Of a stretch of 64,000 bases of DNA, positions 25,699-41,463 are shown in pieces; the first letter of the stretch is position 1, and each line of letters starts with the position of its first letter. The notes beneath the pieces were generated by a model that was not told the DNA's origin, searched no databases, and saw only the letters and a list, made by a program, of their open reading frames with translations. The translations under genes and the position numbers were made by a program. Source of the stretch: Acanthamoeba castellanii str. Neff (lineage: Eukaryota; Discosea; Longamoebia; Acanthamoebidae); the NCBI RefSeq assembly GCF_000313135.1, contig NW_004457453.1, positions 145,680 through 209,679 of the forward strand, given 5' to 3'.

Positions 25699-28345
25699 AT
25701 GGCCGACGAAGGATTGATCAGCAACCTCGATGAGGCGTGGAACATCAACTACGAGGACCTCGACTTTGGCAAGGAGATTGGCAAGGGCGGCTTTGGTTCC
25801 GTCTACGAAGGCGAATATTTTGGCACACCCGTCGCCATCAAAAAGTGCGAGCTCCTCCTTTCCCCCACTTCTCCTTCCACTTTCCTTCCATCTCTTTTTT
25901 CTTTGTTTTGTTCTCCTCCCTTCTCCACTTTTATTCATCTCTTCTTCCATTCTACTTCGACTGCCCCCTCTCACACAGTTCACCACAAAATTAAATTATA
26001 GTCAAAAATTTATAGTCAAAAATGAATGAATCAATTAAAATTAAAATTAAAACAAAAATAGCATTCGTGCCACCTGGTGGTGGGCGCAGTGCGACGTCAT
26101 CATTTTTATTTTTATTTTCTGTTTTAGTCCCCTTTTTTTGCCCCCCGGTACTTACACGCCGCGTGCAGGATTGTGGAAGAGGACCCAGATGGTCTGCTGT
26201 ACCTGGAGCGCGAGGTGAACGTGCTCAAGGGCATGCGCCATCCCAACATCGTCCAGTTCATCGGTATCGCCGTGGTACGTTGGTTCTCTCTGCCCTCTTC
26301 GTTTTTCATTCGTCGTTTTCGTCTTCGTCTTCGTCTTCGTTTTTTTCTCCATACTAAAAAACGAAAACGAAAACGAGACCAGCCTTCGTTCTTTTTCATG
26401 TGAGCCCAAAGTAATGTGTGCTGATTGGGATTGGTGGTCGGCTCGTGTATAATCAATCATAGCACGAGGGTGCGCTGTTCATCATCACCGAGTACGTGGA
26501 CAACGGCAACCTGCGCAAGTTCCTCAAAGACTCGAAGATCGTACGCCATGGCATCCCCTCCCAACCATGCAAGAATTGGTTCTTAACTTTTCCTTTTTCG
26601 CTCAACAACAGAGCATGCCTTGGGCCATGCGCGTTAATCTTGCACACGACATCGCTTGCGCCATGGCGTACGTGCCTTCGTTCTTGTTTCTTCGTTCTTC
26701 GTTCTTCTTCTTTCTTTCTTTCTCCTTGTTGGTGTCTCTCTCCCCCCGCACAAGCGTGTCTCGGCTCAACTTTCTCTGTTTTTCTTTCTGGACCACCACG
26801 CGATCGATCACGCAGGTACCTTCACTCGCGCAACGTCATCCACAGAGACTTGAAGAGCAAGAACCTCCTCGTCGGCGACAACTGGCGCCTGAAGATCTGC
26901 GACTTCGTACTTCTTTCTTTTTGTTTTTCCGTAATTTATTCAATTTTTTGTTATTTATATGTATTCTTGTTTTTTTGTTTTTGTTTTTTTTTTACGCCCA
27001 GGGCTTTGCGCGGGTGAATGCGTCCAACCGGCCGATGACGCTGTGCGGCACCGACGACTGGATGGCGCCGGAGATGATCATGGGCTTCCAGTACGACAAC
27101 AAGGTGGACGTGTTCTCCTACGGCATCGTGCTGTGCGAGCTCATCACGCGCGCCAAGATCTCCGACCACCTCCAGCGAAAGCCTCAGGAGGCGTTCGGCC
27201 TCAACGTGAGCCAGCTCGAGAAGCTCATTCCCGCCGACTGCCCGCCCGAGTTCGCGCAGGTGGCCATCGGTACGACATCGCTCGCAACACGCTCACGCAC
27301 ACGCACACGCACACGCACACGCACACGCTCTGACCGCACACGCACACGATCAGATTGCTGTGGATATGAGCCGTCGGCGCGTCCCTCGTTCAAGGACGTC
27401 ATCCGGCGCCTCAAGCCCATCATGAAGACCCTTCCGCCATGGAACCCCTCGGCCACGCCCACCGCCGCGCCGCCGGCCCCCTACTCCCCCGTCAGCCGCA
27501 CCCAGGCCGCCCCCGCCCGCCCCGCGCCCACCAAGGCCCCAGTACGTCCCGCTCTCTGTTGTGTGTCGTGTGTCGTGTGTCGTGTGTCGTGTGCGTGTCA
27601 TGTGGTATGTGGCATGTGAAGCACGCGAGCTGAATTCTTGCCGACATTCCAGGTGCAGGCGATCAAGGCGCCGACGCCGACGGCCAGCCCGCCCAGGTCC
27701 CCCAACCCGTCGGCGGCGCCCAAGTTCACACCGCCGGCGGCCGCTCAGGCCAGGCCCGCCTCGCCCGCCGCCGCCTCTGCGGCATCGCGGAGCAACGGCA
27801 CGCCGTCGTCGCCCCTCGTGTCGAACCGGAGCGCCACCATCGCGCCCAACAAGGCCCTCACCCCGCCCACGGTAGTCTCAGCGCCGGCGACCTCGCGCGC
27901 CTCGCCGGCCCCGACCGGTGGGTTCGGCTCCTCGCCCTCGGGCTCGCGCGCCACGCCCTCTGCCGGCCTTGGCTCCGGCGCCTCTGGCTCTCGGCCCCAG
28001 CCGGTCGCGGCTGCTGTACGTTCCCTCCCCCCACCACCACAATCCAATCGTTCACAGAGGCTGACGGTTTGAATTGTGATTGGTCGTCTCCGCAGCCCAA
28101 GCCGACGCCCGTGGCCGCTGCTGCTGCGCCCAAGCCGGCACCTGCTACTGCCGCATCTCCCGCGGCTGGCGGGTTCGACGCCAACGGCAACCCAAGGTCC
28201 TCCGTCCGCTACGCAGGTACGTCTTGGCTTGATGGTCATCGTGCGCCGCAGGCCCGTGCGTTATTGATGTCTTACCTGGTGTTCTGTTCTGTTCTCTTTG
28301 GCAGGTGTGCGCCTGAAGAAGACCGGCGGCCATGGCCTGTGGTAA
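25699..28345 (+). CDS. Tyrosine-kinase-like (LIMK/TESK-type) protein kinase with Pro/Ala-rich tail
   Basis: Ten exons (25699-25844, 26169-26274, 26463-26540, 26612-26667, 26816-26906, 27002-27269, 27354-27541, 27653-28015, 28096-28216, 28305-28345) give 485 residues in frame. The kinase domain is N-terminal. It has a Gly loop GKGGFGSVYEG, VAIKK (catalytic Lys), MRHPNIVQFIG, HRDLKSKNLLV (catalytic Asp), DFGFARV, and GTDDWMAPEMI as activation-segment/APE motif, then SYGIVLCELI and YEPSARPSF. The TKL style and the KSKN catalytic loop recall LIM/TES kinases, but no LIM domain is present. The tail of about 190 residues is Pro/Ala/Ser-rich and probably disordered, ending VRLKKTGGHGLW. The first conserved residues lie about 20 codons after the ATG. 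Confidence 0.92.
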
Positions 28346-28452
28346 AAAGGCAACTTTGGAGAGAGGACTTGCAAGTCACATGGTCGTTTTGTATGTATGC
28401 TTAGGGCGGGAACTGAAGTGTGTGTTGGTGATGAAGTGTTGTTTACAAGTGA

Positions 28453-28859
28453 ACCCTTGATTTGGCTGAGCCATCACCCGATGCCAAGGAATCCCTGGTC
28501 AGAAGTTGTTGGGTTAGGAGAAAAAGCGCCAACAATGGGAGCTATATCGACTTCACCTTCAACTCGGTGGGCTTCGTCAACATCACTCTCACGTGCTGGC
28601 CTGCGTGTGCAACTTCAGCACCACACGTGATTCAATCGCTAACGAATCGCCATTGGTGCCTAAGAACAACGAGGCGGCAGCGCTCATGAACGAAGCGGGC
28701 CAGAGTGCCGCGCGTCGAGCGAGTCGGGTACGTGTCGTCCCGCCGCCGCGACGTCTGGTTTTGGTTGTTGTTGTTACGATTGACGACGGTGGCGGACACC
28801 TCTGGTTGCTCGCGTGCGCGCAGGAAAAGGCCACGAGGACGCTCTGTGTCCGAAGATAA
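28453..28859 (+). pseudogene. Relic of the 3' end of an unknown gene
   Basis: An open frame from 28453 reads AEPSPDAKESLVRSCWVRRK, then SANNGSYIDFTFNSVGFVNI and TLT up to about 28592. From there a frame offset by one base reads VLACVCNFSTTRDSIANESP and LVPKNNEAAALMNEAGQSAA, ending RRASR at a perfect GTACGT donor near 28730. The next exon (after GCGCAG, 28824) continues in frame as EKATRTLCVRR followed by TAA. Real-looking splice sites and hydrophobic/basic structure argue that this was coding. The missing 5' part and the frame break argue that it is a remnant. Family unknown. Confidence 0.5.
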
Positions 28860-28949
28860 AGTGCATCTCTTTTTTCCCGCCCACCGGTGGTTTGCAGCGT
28901 AGAAGAACAACAAATCGCAAGAGCTCCTCTTGCTTCGGGGTGGTCCATC

Positions 28950-30566
28950 ATGGCTTCGTCGCCGCACGTGCTCTCCACAGTAGAAATCTTTGCCGGACGC
29001 GTCGTCCCCCATGGCTATTACAAGATCATCCATCGCGATTCGTGGTATGGTGATTCGGCGTTCTACCTTCGCATCCTGGGGTTCGCCGTCTTCTTTACCT
29101 TCCTTCGCCTTGTGGTCGCCCGCTGGGTCGTCAAGGTACGCTTCATCGCAGCAACATCCTCGCTTTTTTGAGATGGGTAAATTAATTTATAGAGTTAAAT
29201 TTTGTGCATGGTACAGCCATTGGGCAAGCCCCTGAACCTCAAGGCTTCCCATTATACCAAACTGGAGGAGGCCATCATGCAGGTGGGCTTCTACACTTGG
29301 GGATGGTCCTACAATGCTGCCTACCTGTTCAAGCAAGATTGGTTTTGGAACCCCATGGTCAGCTTCCTCGACAATTTCCCTCGCCAGGCCAATGAGTACG
29401 CCATCTTCGCCATCTCGACTTCTGTAATGGGAAGCCAGAGCGGAATTTGCGCTAATCCCTTGCGGCACCACTCGCCTGACAGTGCCTTCTGTGTGCCAGG
29501 TATGAGATCAGCTTCTACTACTCACTGCAGATCGGGTGGTACTTGCATGGCGTTTACACCCACTTCTTCCTCGACACGAAGAAGAGCGACTTCGCCGTCA
29601 TGATCGTGCATCACGTTGTGACGCTAACTCTCCTCTACGGTGCCTACGTCGTCGGGTACACCATTTTTTCGTTGCATTTGGCGATGATGATGTTGATGTT
29701 GATGATGACGATGGCTACATCAGGTCAGTGCACTGACACTCGCACCACCATCGCTGTAACAGTTACTTCCGCGTCGGCATGCTGGTGATGTTCAGCATGG
29801 ACGTGTGCGACATATTCCTGTATTCGGCTCAGATCCTAAAGATCGTCAAGTCCGGCGGTAAGGTCGACTATCCCGCGGCTGTGTACTACATCGGCTTCGG
29901 CACGATCCCTGTCTCCTGGTACGCTGGCCCATCTTGCCCCTGCCCACTTGGTGCTCAGTGTCGTGTTGGCCTAACGTTCTATTATTATTTATTATTATTA
30001 TTGTTATTATTATTATGGTGACTCGCTGGCCTCCAGGTTCTTCTTCCGCCTGGTCTATTTCCCGTTCGTGGTGATGCGAACGACGGCCATCGATGGGATC
30101 ATTGCTTCGGGCTATGACAACGCCGACGGGTGGGCACTCTTCAACATCCTCCTGTTCATTCTTCTCTGTCTCAACGTACGTGCTCGCACCCTCACCACCC
30201 GCACGCGCACACTGAGTCGACAGAGTGCTCACCTTGTTGTCGTTCTCTGTCTCCACACAGACTTGGTGGTTCTCAATCATCGTGAAGATCATGTGGCGAT
30301 CGATCACATCCCAAAGCCTCCAAGCGCTCGATGACATCAGAGAAAAGGAAGGAAGCGCCGAACTCTTGGCCAACAAGGGGGTCAGCAGTGAAGGCGAGAG
30401 GCACATCACGCACCAAAAGCGCGCACCCAGCGAGGTACTTACTTCGGTACTTACTCTCTGTGGCGTTTCCACAACCCTTGAAGCAAGGGCCTGACTTTCA
30501 TTCTCTTCTTGAACTCTGTCGTGTTCGCAGCAGAACACGAAGAAGACGCCGAAGAAGAATCAGTAG
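28950..30566 (+). CDS. Ceramide synthase (LAG1/LASS family, TLC domain)
   Basis: ER multipass enzyme that N-acylates sphingoid bases. Seven exons (28950-29135, 29217-29395, 29500-29655, 29763-29918, 30037-30175, 30261-30434, 30531-30566) give 341 residues in frame. The Lag1p motif is clear: MIVHHVVTLTLLYGAYVVG with the catalytic His-His pair, followed by YFRVGMLVMFSMDVCDIFLY containing the conserved Asp pair. Several hydrophobic helices surround it (for example ILGFAVFFTFLRLVVARWVV and ALFNILLFILLCLN). No homeobox is present, as in fungal and plant members. The C-terminus is Lys-rich (QNTKKTPKKNQ), compatible with a cytosolic ER-retrieval tail, though not a strict KKXX. Confidence 0.93.
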
Positions 30567-30849
30567 AAGAGGAGAAGGAGGAGAGTTGGACACCTCGGCG
30601 CCGCGAAGAGCCGCGCTCTCGCGATCCCACACACGTTTTTGTTTGCTTTATTTTTTTGTTCAACGCACCCCAGGCCCGCGCGATGGAAACGATACCCCCC
30701 CCCCCTACGGCCACAAGAAGAGACAGAAGGAATAAGAGGAAGGTGGCGCCCAAGAGGACGTCACATGGTGTGGTCCTCCGGTAGACACTTAATCAACTCT
30801 TCAAACTCTTGGTCTGTGAATGTAATGGGGTATTGCTCGCTGGACGTGG

Positions 30850-31205
30850 TGTGACGTCACACTGCACACCCATGCGTCCAAAGCATGTGGCGCCCAGCGA
30901 CTGCGACGCGATCGACGCCGCCAGAGCGTTCACATGATTGAGCCGTGATGTCACGGCAACCTAATCGCACAGGACGCACATGTGAGCCACATACTCGTGT
31001 CGTGTCGTGTCATTTCGTACCCAAAGGCGAGGCCGCCGAGGAGCTGCAGTGGGAGGAAGAGGGCGGTGGTGGTGTTGTAGGGGGAGAGGAAGGTGGTGCC
31101 GAGCATGCGGATGCCGCAGAGGACCGTCGAGGCAACAATCGCGATCCGTGTGGCCGCTCCAGAACATGACGGGATCTCGGCCAGGGTCTGCGCGATGGTC
31201 TCGCC
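30850..31205 (-). pseudogene. Relic of an MFS_1-like (MFSD6-type) transporter gene
   Basis: On the minus strand from about 31200 one frame reads ETIAQTLAEIP and continues after a one-base shift as VMFWSGHT. It then shifts back to RIAIVASTVLCGIRMLGTTF followed by LPLQLLGGLAFG, ending at a GTACGA donor-like site near 31018. After a GATTAG acceptor-like site, NHVNALAASIASQSLGATCF appears (about 30940-30870). The order AEIPVMFWSG, then a TM helix, then LxxLHG(L/V)xFG, then N...LA...A.AQSL matches my memory of the MFS_1-like/MFSD6 family. Two frameshifts in 60 bp, no 5' half and no clean stop make it a remnant. It is wedged between two intact genes. Confidence 0.5.
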
Positions 31206-31215
31206 TAACCCTTAG

Positions 31216-31299
31216 TCTTTCCAAAACAAGATTTCATTTGCAATCTTTGTTTCAGTTTCAAACATATCTTTCCAAAACAAGATTTCACTTGCAACCTTT
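31216..31299. repeat. Pair of 33-bp direct repeats just upstream of the EF-hand gene
   Basis: Copies at 31216-31248 and 31267-31299 differ at two positions (core CTTTCCAAAACAAGATTTCA). They are 51 bp apart and lie 47 bp before the ATG at 31346. Confidence 0.85.
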
Positions 31300-31345
31300 T
31301 ATGTTTAAGTGGAACACATAACAACCCAGGCCAGACAACAAGATT

Positions 31346-32345
31346 ATGGGGGCGGACCAGAGCACTGGAGGGGGTGGCAAGGGGGTGGCAGGGAGCACCC
31401 ACCTGAACGTGGAGCAGCTGGAATGCATAGTGGTGGCGTTCAAGGAGAAGAGCAAGAACGGCAAGCCCATAACGTGTAAGGGCTTCATCAAGGTCATGAA
31501 GAAGGTCACCGCCAAGTATCCAACCATGGACTTCAGCCCGGACCGCCTAAGCTTCTTCTTCTCTCTCTTCGACGTAGACCATGACGGCCGAAGTACTTAC
31601 TTCCCCCCCCCCATCCAATGAGTGCCATACTTCTACACGCCTTGATCTCTGAACACTTGTTCTACGCCATGTTCGGCGACTCCAGTCTCGTTGAATGAGC
31701 TGCTGTCGGGTATCTCCATCATCTCCAAGGGCAGTCTAGAGGAGAAGGCCAATAGTACGTGACCAGTCTCTTCTGCAAGACTTCGGCAAGGCGCTGATTA
31801 TCCCCCGATGTGCAGTGGTCTTTATGGCCGTGGACACGGACCGTAGTGGTTTCCTCTCCAAATGTGCGTAGCACGATGACCATCAGTGGTGGCCAACATC
31901 GCGGCACGACTGAGTCTGCTGTCGTGGGATCTTGGTGTCGTTTGTACATACGTAGCAGAACTCAAGGCCCACTTCAAACGGCTTCTGGCGCTGGCGGAGA
32001 AGATGACTGCCAACATGCTGGCCATGGACGTATCCGAGACGGACAAGCCGACCCTCGCCATGAAGCTCGAAGTGGTACTCGCGCTTTACTCTGCTGGCGC
32101 ACCACATCGCGCTCATGGCGGGGCAATATCTGCATGCGTTTGCAACTCCACAGAAGCTCGAGCTTCGTAAGTTCTGCCAGGCGAACGAACAGACAGCCCT
32201 CGACAAGGTGCTGCTGGCCGACACGGACGGGGACGGCCAGCTCTCCAGGAGCGAGTGGCTCGAGGCCGTTCACGCCAACGAGTGGATCAAGCGCTTTGTG
32301 TGCCCACGCATGTTTGTGCAGAACGCCCAGAGCGACATGTTCTGA
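31346..32345 (+). CDS. N-myristoylated EF-hand calcium-binding protein
   Basis: Five exons (31346-31592, 31686-31754, 31816-31863, 31956-32074, 32154-32345) give 224 residues in frame. The N-terminus MGADQSTGGG has Gly2 and Ser6, fitting N-myristoylation. Canonical Ca2+ loops are DVDHDGRISLNE (split by intron 1), DTDRSGFLSKSE (split by intron 3) and DTDGDGQLSRSE, each with Asp/Ser/Gly ligands and a Glu at position 12. This is like calcineurin-B/NCS-type sensors, though only three loops are evident and the first pair lobe is unusual. The donor at 32075 (GTACTC) and acceptor at 32153 are chosen because they are the only pair keeping frame into the third EF-hand. Confidence 0.83.
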
Positions 32346-32542
32346 GCGCCCAGAGCGTCAGCCAGGGTCTGCGCCTGGGTGGACGCGGACAGGGGCGCAT
32401 TTCCCGCCAAGAAAAAGGGCGGGAAAGCTAACACGCACATCAAATTTGCATTTTCGAAACCACATCTGTCCTTGGCCGGCAATAATCGCCCCGTTGCACG
32501 AACGGCCATCTGCACACGGCACACTACGAGGGATTGTAGAGA

Positions 32543-37353
<4,811 letters not shown>

Positions 37354-37650
37354 GAGCTCTTCCTCCTCTTCTTCGCTCTCGCTCTCTCTCTCTCTCTCGC
37401 TCGCTCTCTCTTTTGCTCAACGGGCTTCGCTTGTCGTGTTGCCCAACAAAGAGAAGACCAAACAAACGCGGTGGTAGTTTTGATGTGTTCGGTTTGTTTA
37501 TTGTTTTGGTGTGTGTTAGTGATAAAATGAGACGTATGTTACAGCGCTCTGCGTGCATGTGTGTTGGTGATGTGGGGGTGTGTTACAAAGGGGGAGAGAA
37601 AAGAAGAAGAATCAAAAATGAGGGGTGAGGGACGAAGCGGCATGGCTGCG
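37354..37650. terminator. Convergent 3' region of MCM2 and the PQQ-propeller gene
   Basis: 297 bp between two stop codons facing each other. It has a CT/TCTC run at 37375-37412 and AT-rich sequence around 37480-37530 (for example GATAAAATGA), a plausible polyadenylation region. No exact AATAAA is seen close to the MCM2 stop. Confidence 0.35.
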
Positions 37651-39362
37651 TCAGGCAGAGAAGAAGGCGGAGGAGAAGAACAGGCTCAGCGCGCTACGTG
37701 ATCGATGGGCGGAGCCGCTCGTGGTGGTGGGGGTGGAGGCGGTGCACGAGGTGAGGTCAAAACTGGGCTGCGATCCCGCCGGACACTCCACGCACTTGGT
37801 CTGATCGGCGCTCGGAATCGAGTCCGACGGACAGAATTGGCACGAACTCACATCACCCCCGCCATCCGACACCTGCGCGCACATCAACGACACATGACAC
37901 ACGCACCACCGCACACACTCAAATGGTGAGCGAAGGGCCGTGGTGGTGGAGGGGAGGGAAGAGCGCGTACCTTGCCCTTGGGACACTGGGGACAGAGCGC
38001 GCGGCCATCGGTGACGAAGTAGGTGCCGGCCGGACACGGCACGCACGCACCGCTCGACCCCACTTGCGTACCCGTCGGACAGCCTTTTACCACACACACA
38101 CCACCGCACACGCACACACATGTAACGCAACACGCGGTCAGGGCTCGCTCGAGCTGGGGTCGGCGTGTCGTGTTGCATGGTACGTACCGTAGGCAAAGAG
38201 TCCGCCGCTGGTGGAGTCGCTGATGAAGATGGTGCCGTCTTCGCCGAAGGCCATGCTCGAATAGTAGTGCTGGTCGCCGAACGGGGTCGTCCAGCTATCG
38301 ATCGCGTCCACCGCATTGTACGCGTACAGATCTGGCGCACGACACGACACGACACACGGGTGAGCGAAGCTGGAATGCCACGTCAGCAAGCAAGAAGGGT
38401 ACCTGATGTGGAGTCGACGACGTAGCCGCGACCGCCGGCGGTCGCGATTGGTGGCGATGACGCGTTGCCGTTGAGCTGCAGCACGCTCGTGAAATTCTGC
38501 AATTGGATGTTGACCTGTGTCGCGTGTGCGATTGGTGGTGGTTAGGGTAGTGTCGACATCAAACACACCCAGGGCGAGCGCGGTACCCGCCACAGGTTGG
38601 CCTCGGGCTGGTACCCGCCCACGTAGACGTACTGGCTGTTGACGCCTGGATTCCCCACATTCCAATCAGAAACACCGCACACGCACACGCACACGCACAC
38701 GCACACACGATGACACATGCGCGTACTGACGGCCGGGATCTGCCACATGCCGATCCCTTCGGTGGTCGAGGAGAGCTTCAGTCGGTGCCGCACGCGGCCG
38801 CCGGCGTTGATGGTGAAGAGATAGAAGTCGCTGTGGGGCGTGTCGATGGTGGTCGTCTCGTTCGTAGTCTCGTTGACCAACAATGTCGTCTGGTGTGCGG
38901 TGGTGCGTGTGCGGTGGTGCGTGTGCGTGTGCGGTGGTGCGTGTGCGTGTGCGTGTGATGAATGGCGGTGAGACAGTGTCAAAACAAAACAAAAGATGTT
39001 GATGAGGCGTACCACGTTGTATTTATCCAGCGCAGGCACGAAGATGGTGCCATCATCGCCGATTGAAGCCGCATTTCCCTGATAAATAGGCAATAACGGG
39101 GCTCAGAACACAGCACACGACACGACACGACAGGTTGTGCAGCGGCACAGCACGGTACCGTCATGTCGCAACCGAGGGTGTTGTTGCAGGTGAGGGGCGT
39201 GACCCACTTGAGGGTGGCATCGTCGATGAAGAGAGACAAGATATACTTTCGCTCGCATGTGAAGATGATGTCCGCGTTGTACAGCGAAATCGATGGCGCC
39301 ACGCGGTATACATTCTGGGAGCGCCAATCAAGAGTATTACAATCAGCATTTAGACAGACACA

Positions 39363-39401
<39 letters not shown>

Positions 39402-40984
39402 ACACACACCACACACACAATACCTCGGTGTTGTTGGCCTGGATGTAGTAATTGTACTTCCAGGTGAGCTGTGGCCTGGTCCCATCAGCAAAGTAGTACA
39501 GTTGCTACACACACGTCACATAGTTTACATTCTTGTCAGTTTCCCGCGCCAGCACGCGTGTGTGCGGTGGAATGTGAAGCAGCCTTGCGTTTGGTAGTGC
39601 ATACCCTGGAGTCGCCCATCACGACGGCCGACTCGTAGACGACCGGTTCGCTGATGCCCTGGAGCGAGAACGAGGCCGTGTAGCGCCAGGCCTCGGTGCC
39701 CGAGTCCGTGTAGAGCGCGTAGAAGACCGCTTTGGCCACCGAATTCGAGGCCACCACGTACAGCAGCTTCTCGTCCTCGCTCAACGTGACGCTGCCCTTG
39801 GCCACCAGGCCCGTGCTCTGTCACCGCACACACGACACGACACGACACGACCAACGACACACACGACACACACGACCAACGACACGACACGACCAACGAC
39901 ACGACACGACACGTGAGTCGATTGTGGCTGGGCGCGGAGCATCGAGTGGGACTGGGGCTGGGGGGTACCGTGTCGAGGCCCAGAATCCAGCGCTTGGTGC
40001 CGTCGGGGAAGATGGCGACGATGCCCGAGTAGAGGGGAGCAACCGAGGTCGCGTACGTCGCGTAGACCGTCCCGTTGCTGTCCACTGCCGGCGTTCTGTT
40101 GGTTTTGTTGGCCACGATCAGTCAGGAGGAGGTCAGGCGCTGTGCACATGTGCGTTGCGTCCAGGCCGCACACACGCACACGCACACGCACACGCACACG
40201 CACACGCACACGCACACGCAAAGTTCAGGGTCGCTCGGACGCCAGATCACAAGCACGCCACACAAATTTGCCAAAGAACTCCGTGGTATTTACGTAACAT
40301 ACGAGAGGCGATATGTCACCATACACCACATGTGATAAAACGCGACTACACAGATATTACCAAACAGATCTTTTTATCTACTACTTTATTTAATTATTTA
40401 TCTGTTGAGAAATTTGATTGTTGGAAATATAAAAACAATAAAAATGGATAATGAGGAACACTTGTATTATCAATTTTTTAAAAAAAAATGAAAAAGAACG
40501 AAGACGAAGCTGAGATGGAAATGGAAAGTGAGATGGAGTACCCGAAGGTGTAGGGCGGGAGGTCGAGGTCGAGGTAGTCCGGGGAAGAGAGATTGGCGCT
40601 CCACTTGCGAAAGGAGTCGGACGGGGGCGGGGTCCTGATGTAGGGGTAGGACAGGCGGCCCTGTCGCGCGCTGTTGCCCTGGAGGGTGGGCCAGTAGGCG
40701 CTGCAGGTCGGGGTCAGGAGGGCCACGACGAGCAGCGCCATCGTCGCAACGTAGAGCAGGAGGGGCCAAGAAGGAGATGAAGAAGAAGAAGAAGGAGAAG
40801 ATGATGAATGGAAGGAGAGGAGGAATCGAGTAGGAGGAGATGATCGCGATGACGACAATAGAGAAGTAGTAGAAGAAGGCGGAGATAAGTCTGATGATAA
40901 TCGAAGGGGGCGAATATTGAGATTGCGTGGTCGCCTCCCCTCTCCATCATCGAGCTCGATGTCGTTGTTCGTTGTCTGTTCCAT
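37651..40984 (-). CDS. Extracellular PQQ-like beta-propeller protein with GCC2/ephrin-type Cys repeats and hydrophobic tail
   Basis: Twelve exons (40542-40984, 39969-40095, 39605-39817, 39424-39504, 39159-39314, 39013-39078, 38727-38889, 38587-38645, 38403-38514, 38188-38331, 37971-38083, 37651-37872) give 632 residues in frame. From Met 40984 there is a Ser/Arg-rich leader of about 80 residues, then a hydrophobic segment (MALLVVALLTPTCSA). The internal Met at 40741 would make that segment a standard signal peptide. The body has repeated PQQ-type blades (TPAVDSNGTVYATY, ASIGDDGTIFVPALD, MAFGEDGTIFISDS). Near the C-terminus a Cys-rich module (CPTGTQVGSSGACVPCPAGTY, CVECPAGSQPSFDLTSC) matches GCC2/GCC3 ephrin-receptor-like repeats. 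The end is Ser/Thr then hydrophobic (ALSLFFSSAFFSA), compatible with GPI attachment. Function unknown. Confidence 0.83.
39358..39419. repeat. (CA)n microsatellite in the PQQ-propeller gene
   Basis: CA run with CACC interruptions filling the intron between exons 39424-39504 and 39159-39314. Confidence 0.9.
40169..40220. repeat. (ACACGC)n array in the first intron of the PQQ-propeller gene
   Basis: About eight ACACGC hexamers. They lie in the 446-bp intron between 40096 and 40541, the longest intron of this gene; the rest of that intron is AT-rich (40270-40500) with no coding signal. Confidence 0.9.
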
Positions 40985-41463
40985 GCATGTGTGGATGTGG
41001 TAATAGATATATCTGCTACGCGCTCCTTTGGGGCGGGGTACTACTACTCGAGCAGATGATACCGAACATCAAACCGGACGGTCGTCTCGGTTCGCTTTCG
41101 TTTCGTTCTTTCTCTAACAATCTCTCTTTCTCTCTCCTTCGTATCGAGTTCGCTTTGCCTCGAGCCGGTTCCTTCACCACGCGACACTAAAAGAAAGAAA
41201 TAAATAAAAAGATGAAAATGTTGTGGCGTTGCCGTGTGGCCCGCGGAAGTGGTCCGTGCACTCAGACTCCGGCCACAGGCGAACAAGAACAACCAACCCC
41301 AGCTCAGACCTCGGGAGGAGTTGTTGGGTCGTACGACTGTGCTCGTCTACTTTGCTGTCGGCCGACCAGCACAACATGACAAGACGCGACACGCGCGCTC
41401 ATGTGCGACGGCCAGACGTCAGGCAGCGTCAGTGACGGTCATCTCCCGCCGCGCAGTGGTCGA
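40985..41463. promoter_or_regulatory. Spacer: promoter side of the PQQ-propeller gene and 3' end of the F-box gene
   Basis: 479 bp between two minus-strand genes. It contains a TCTCTC run at 41120-41142 and AT-rich DNA at 41190-41225. I see no coding signal. Confidence 0.45.
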
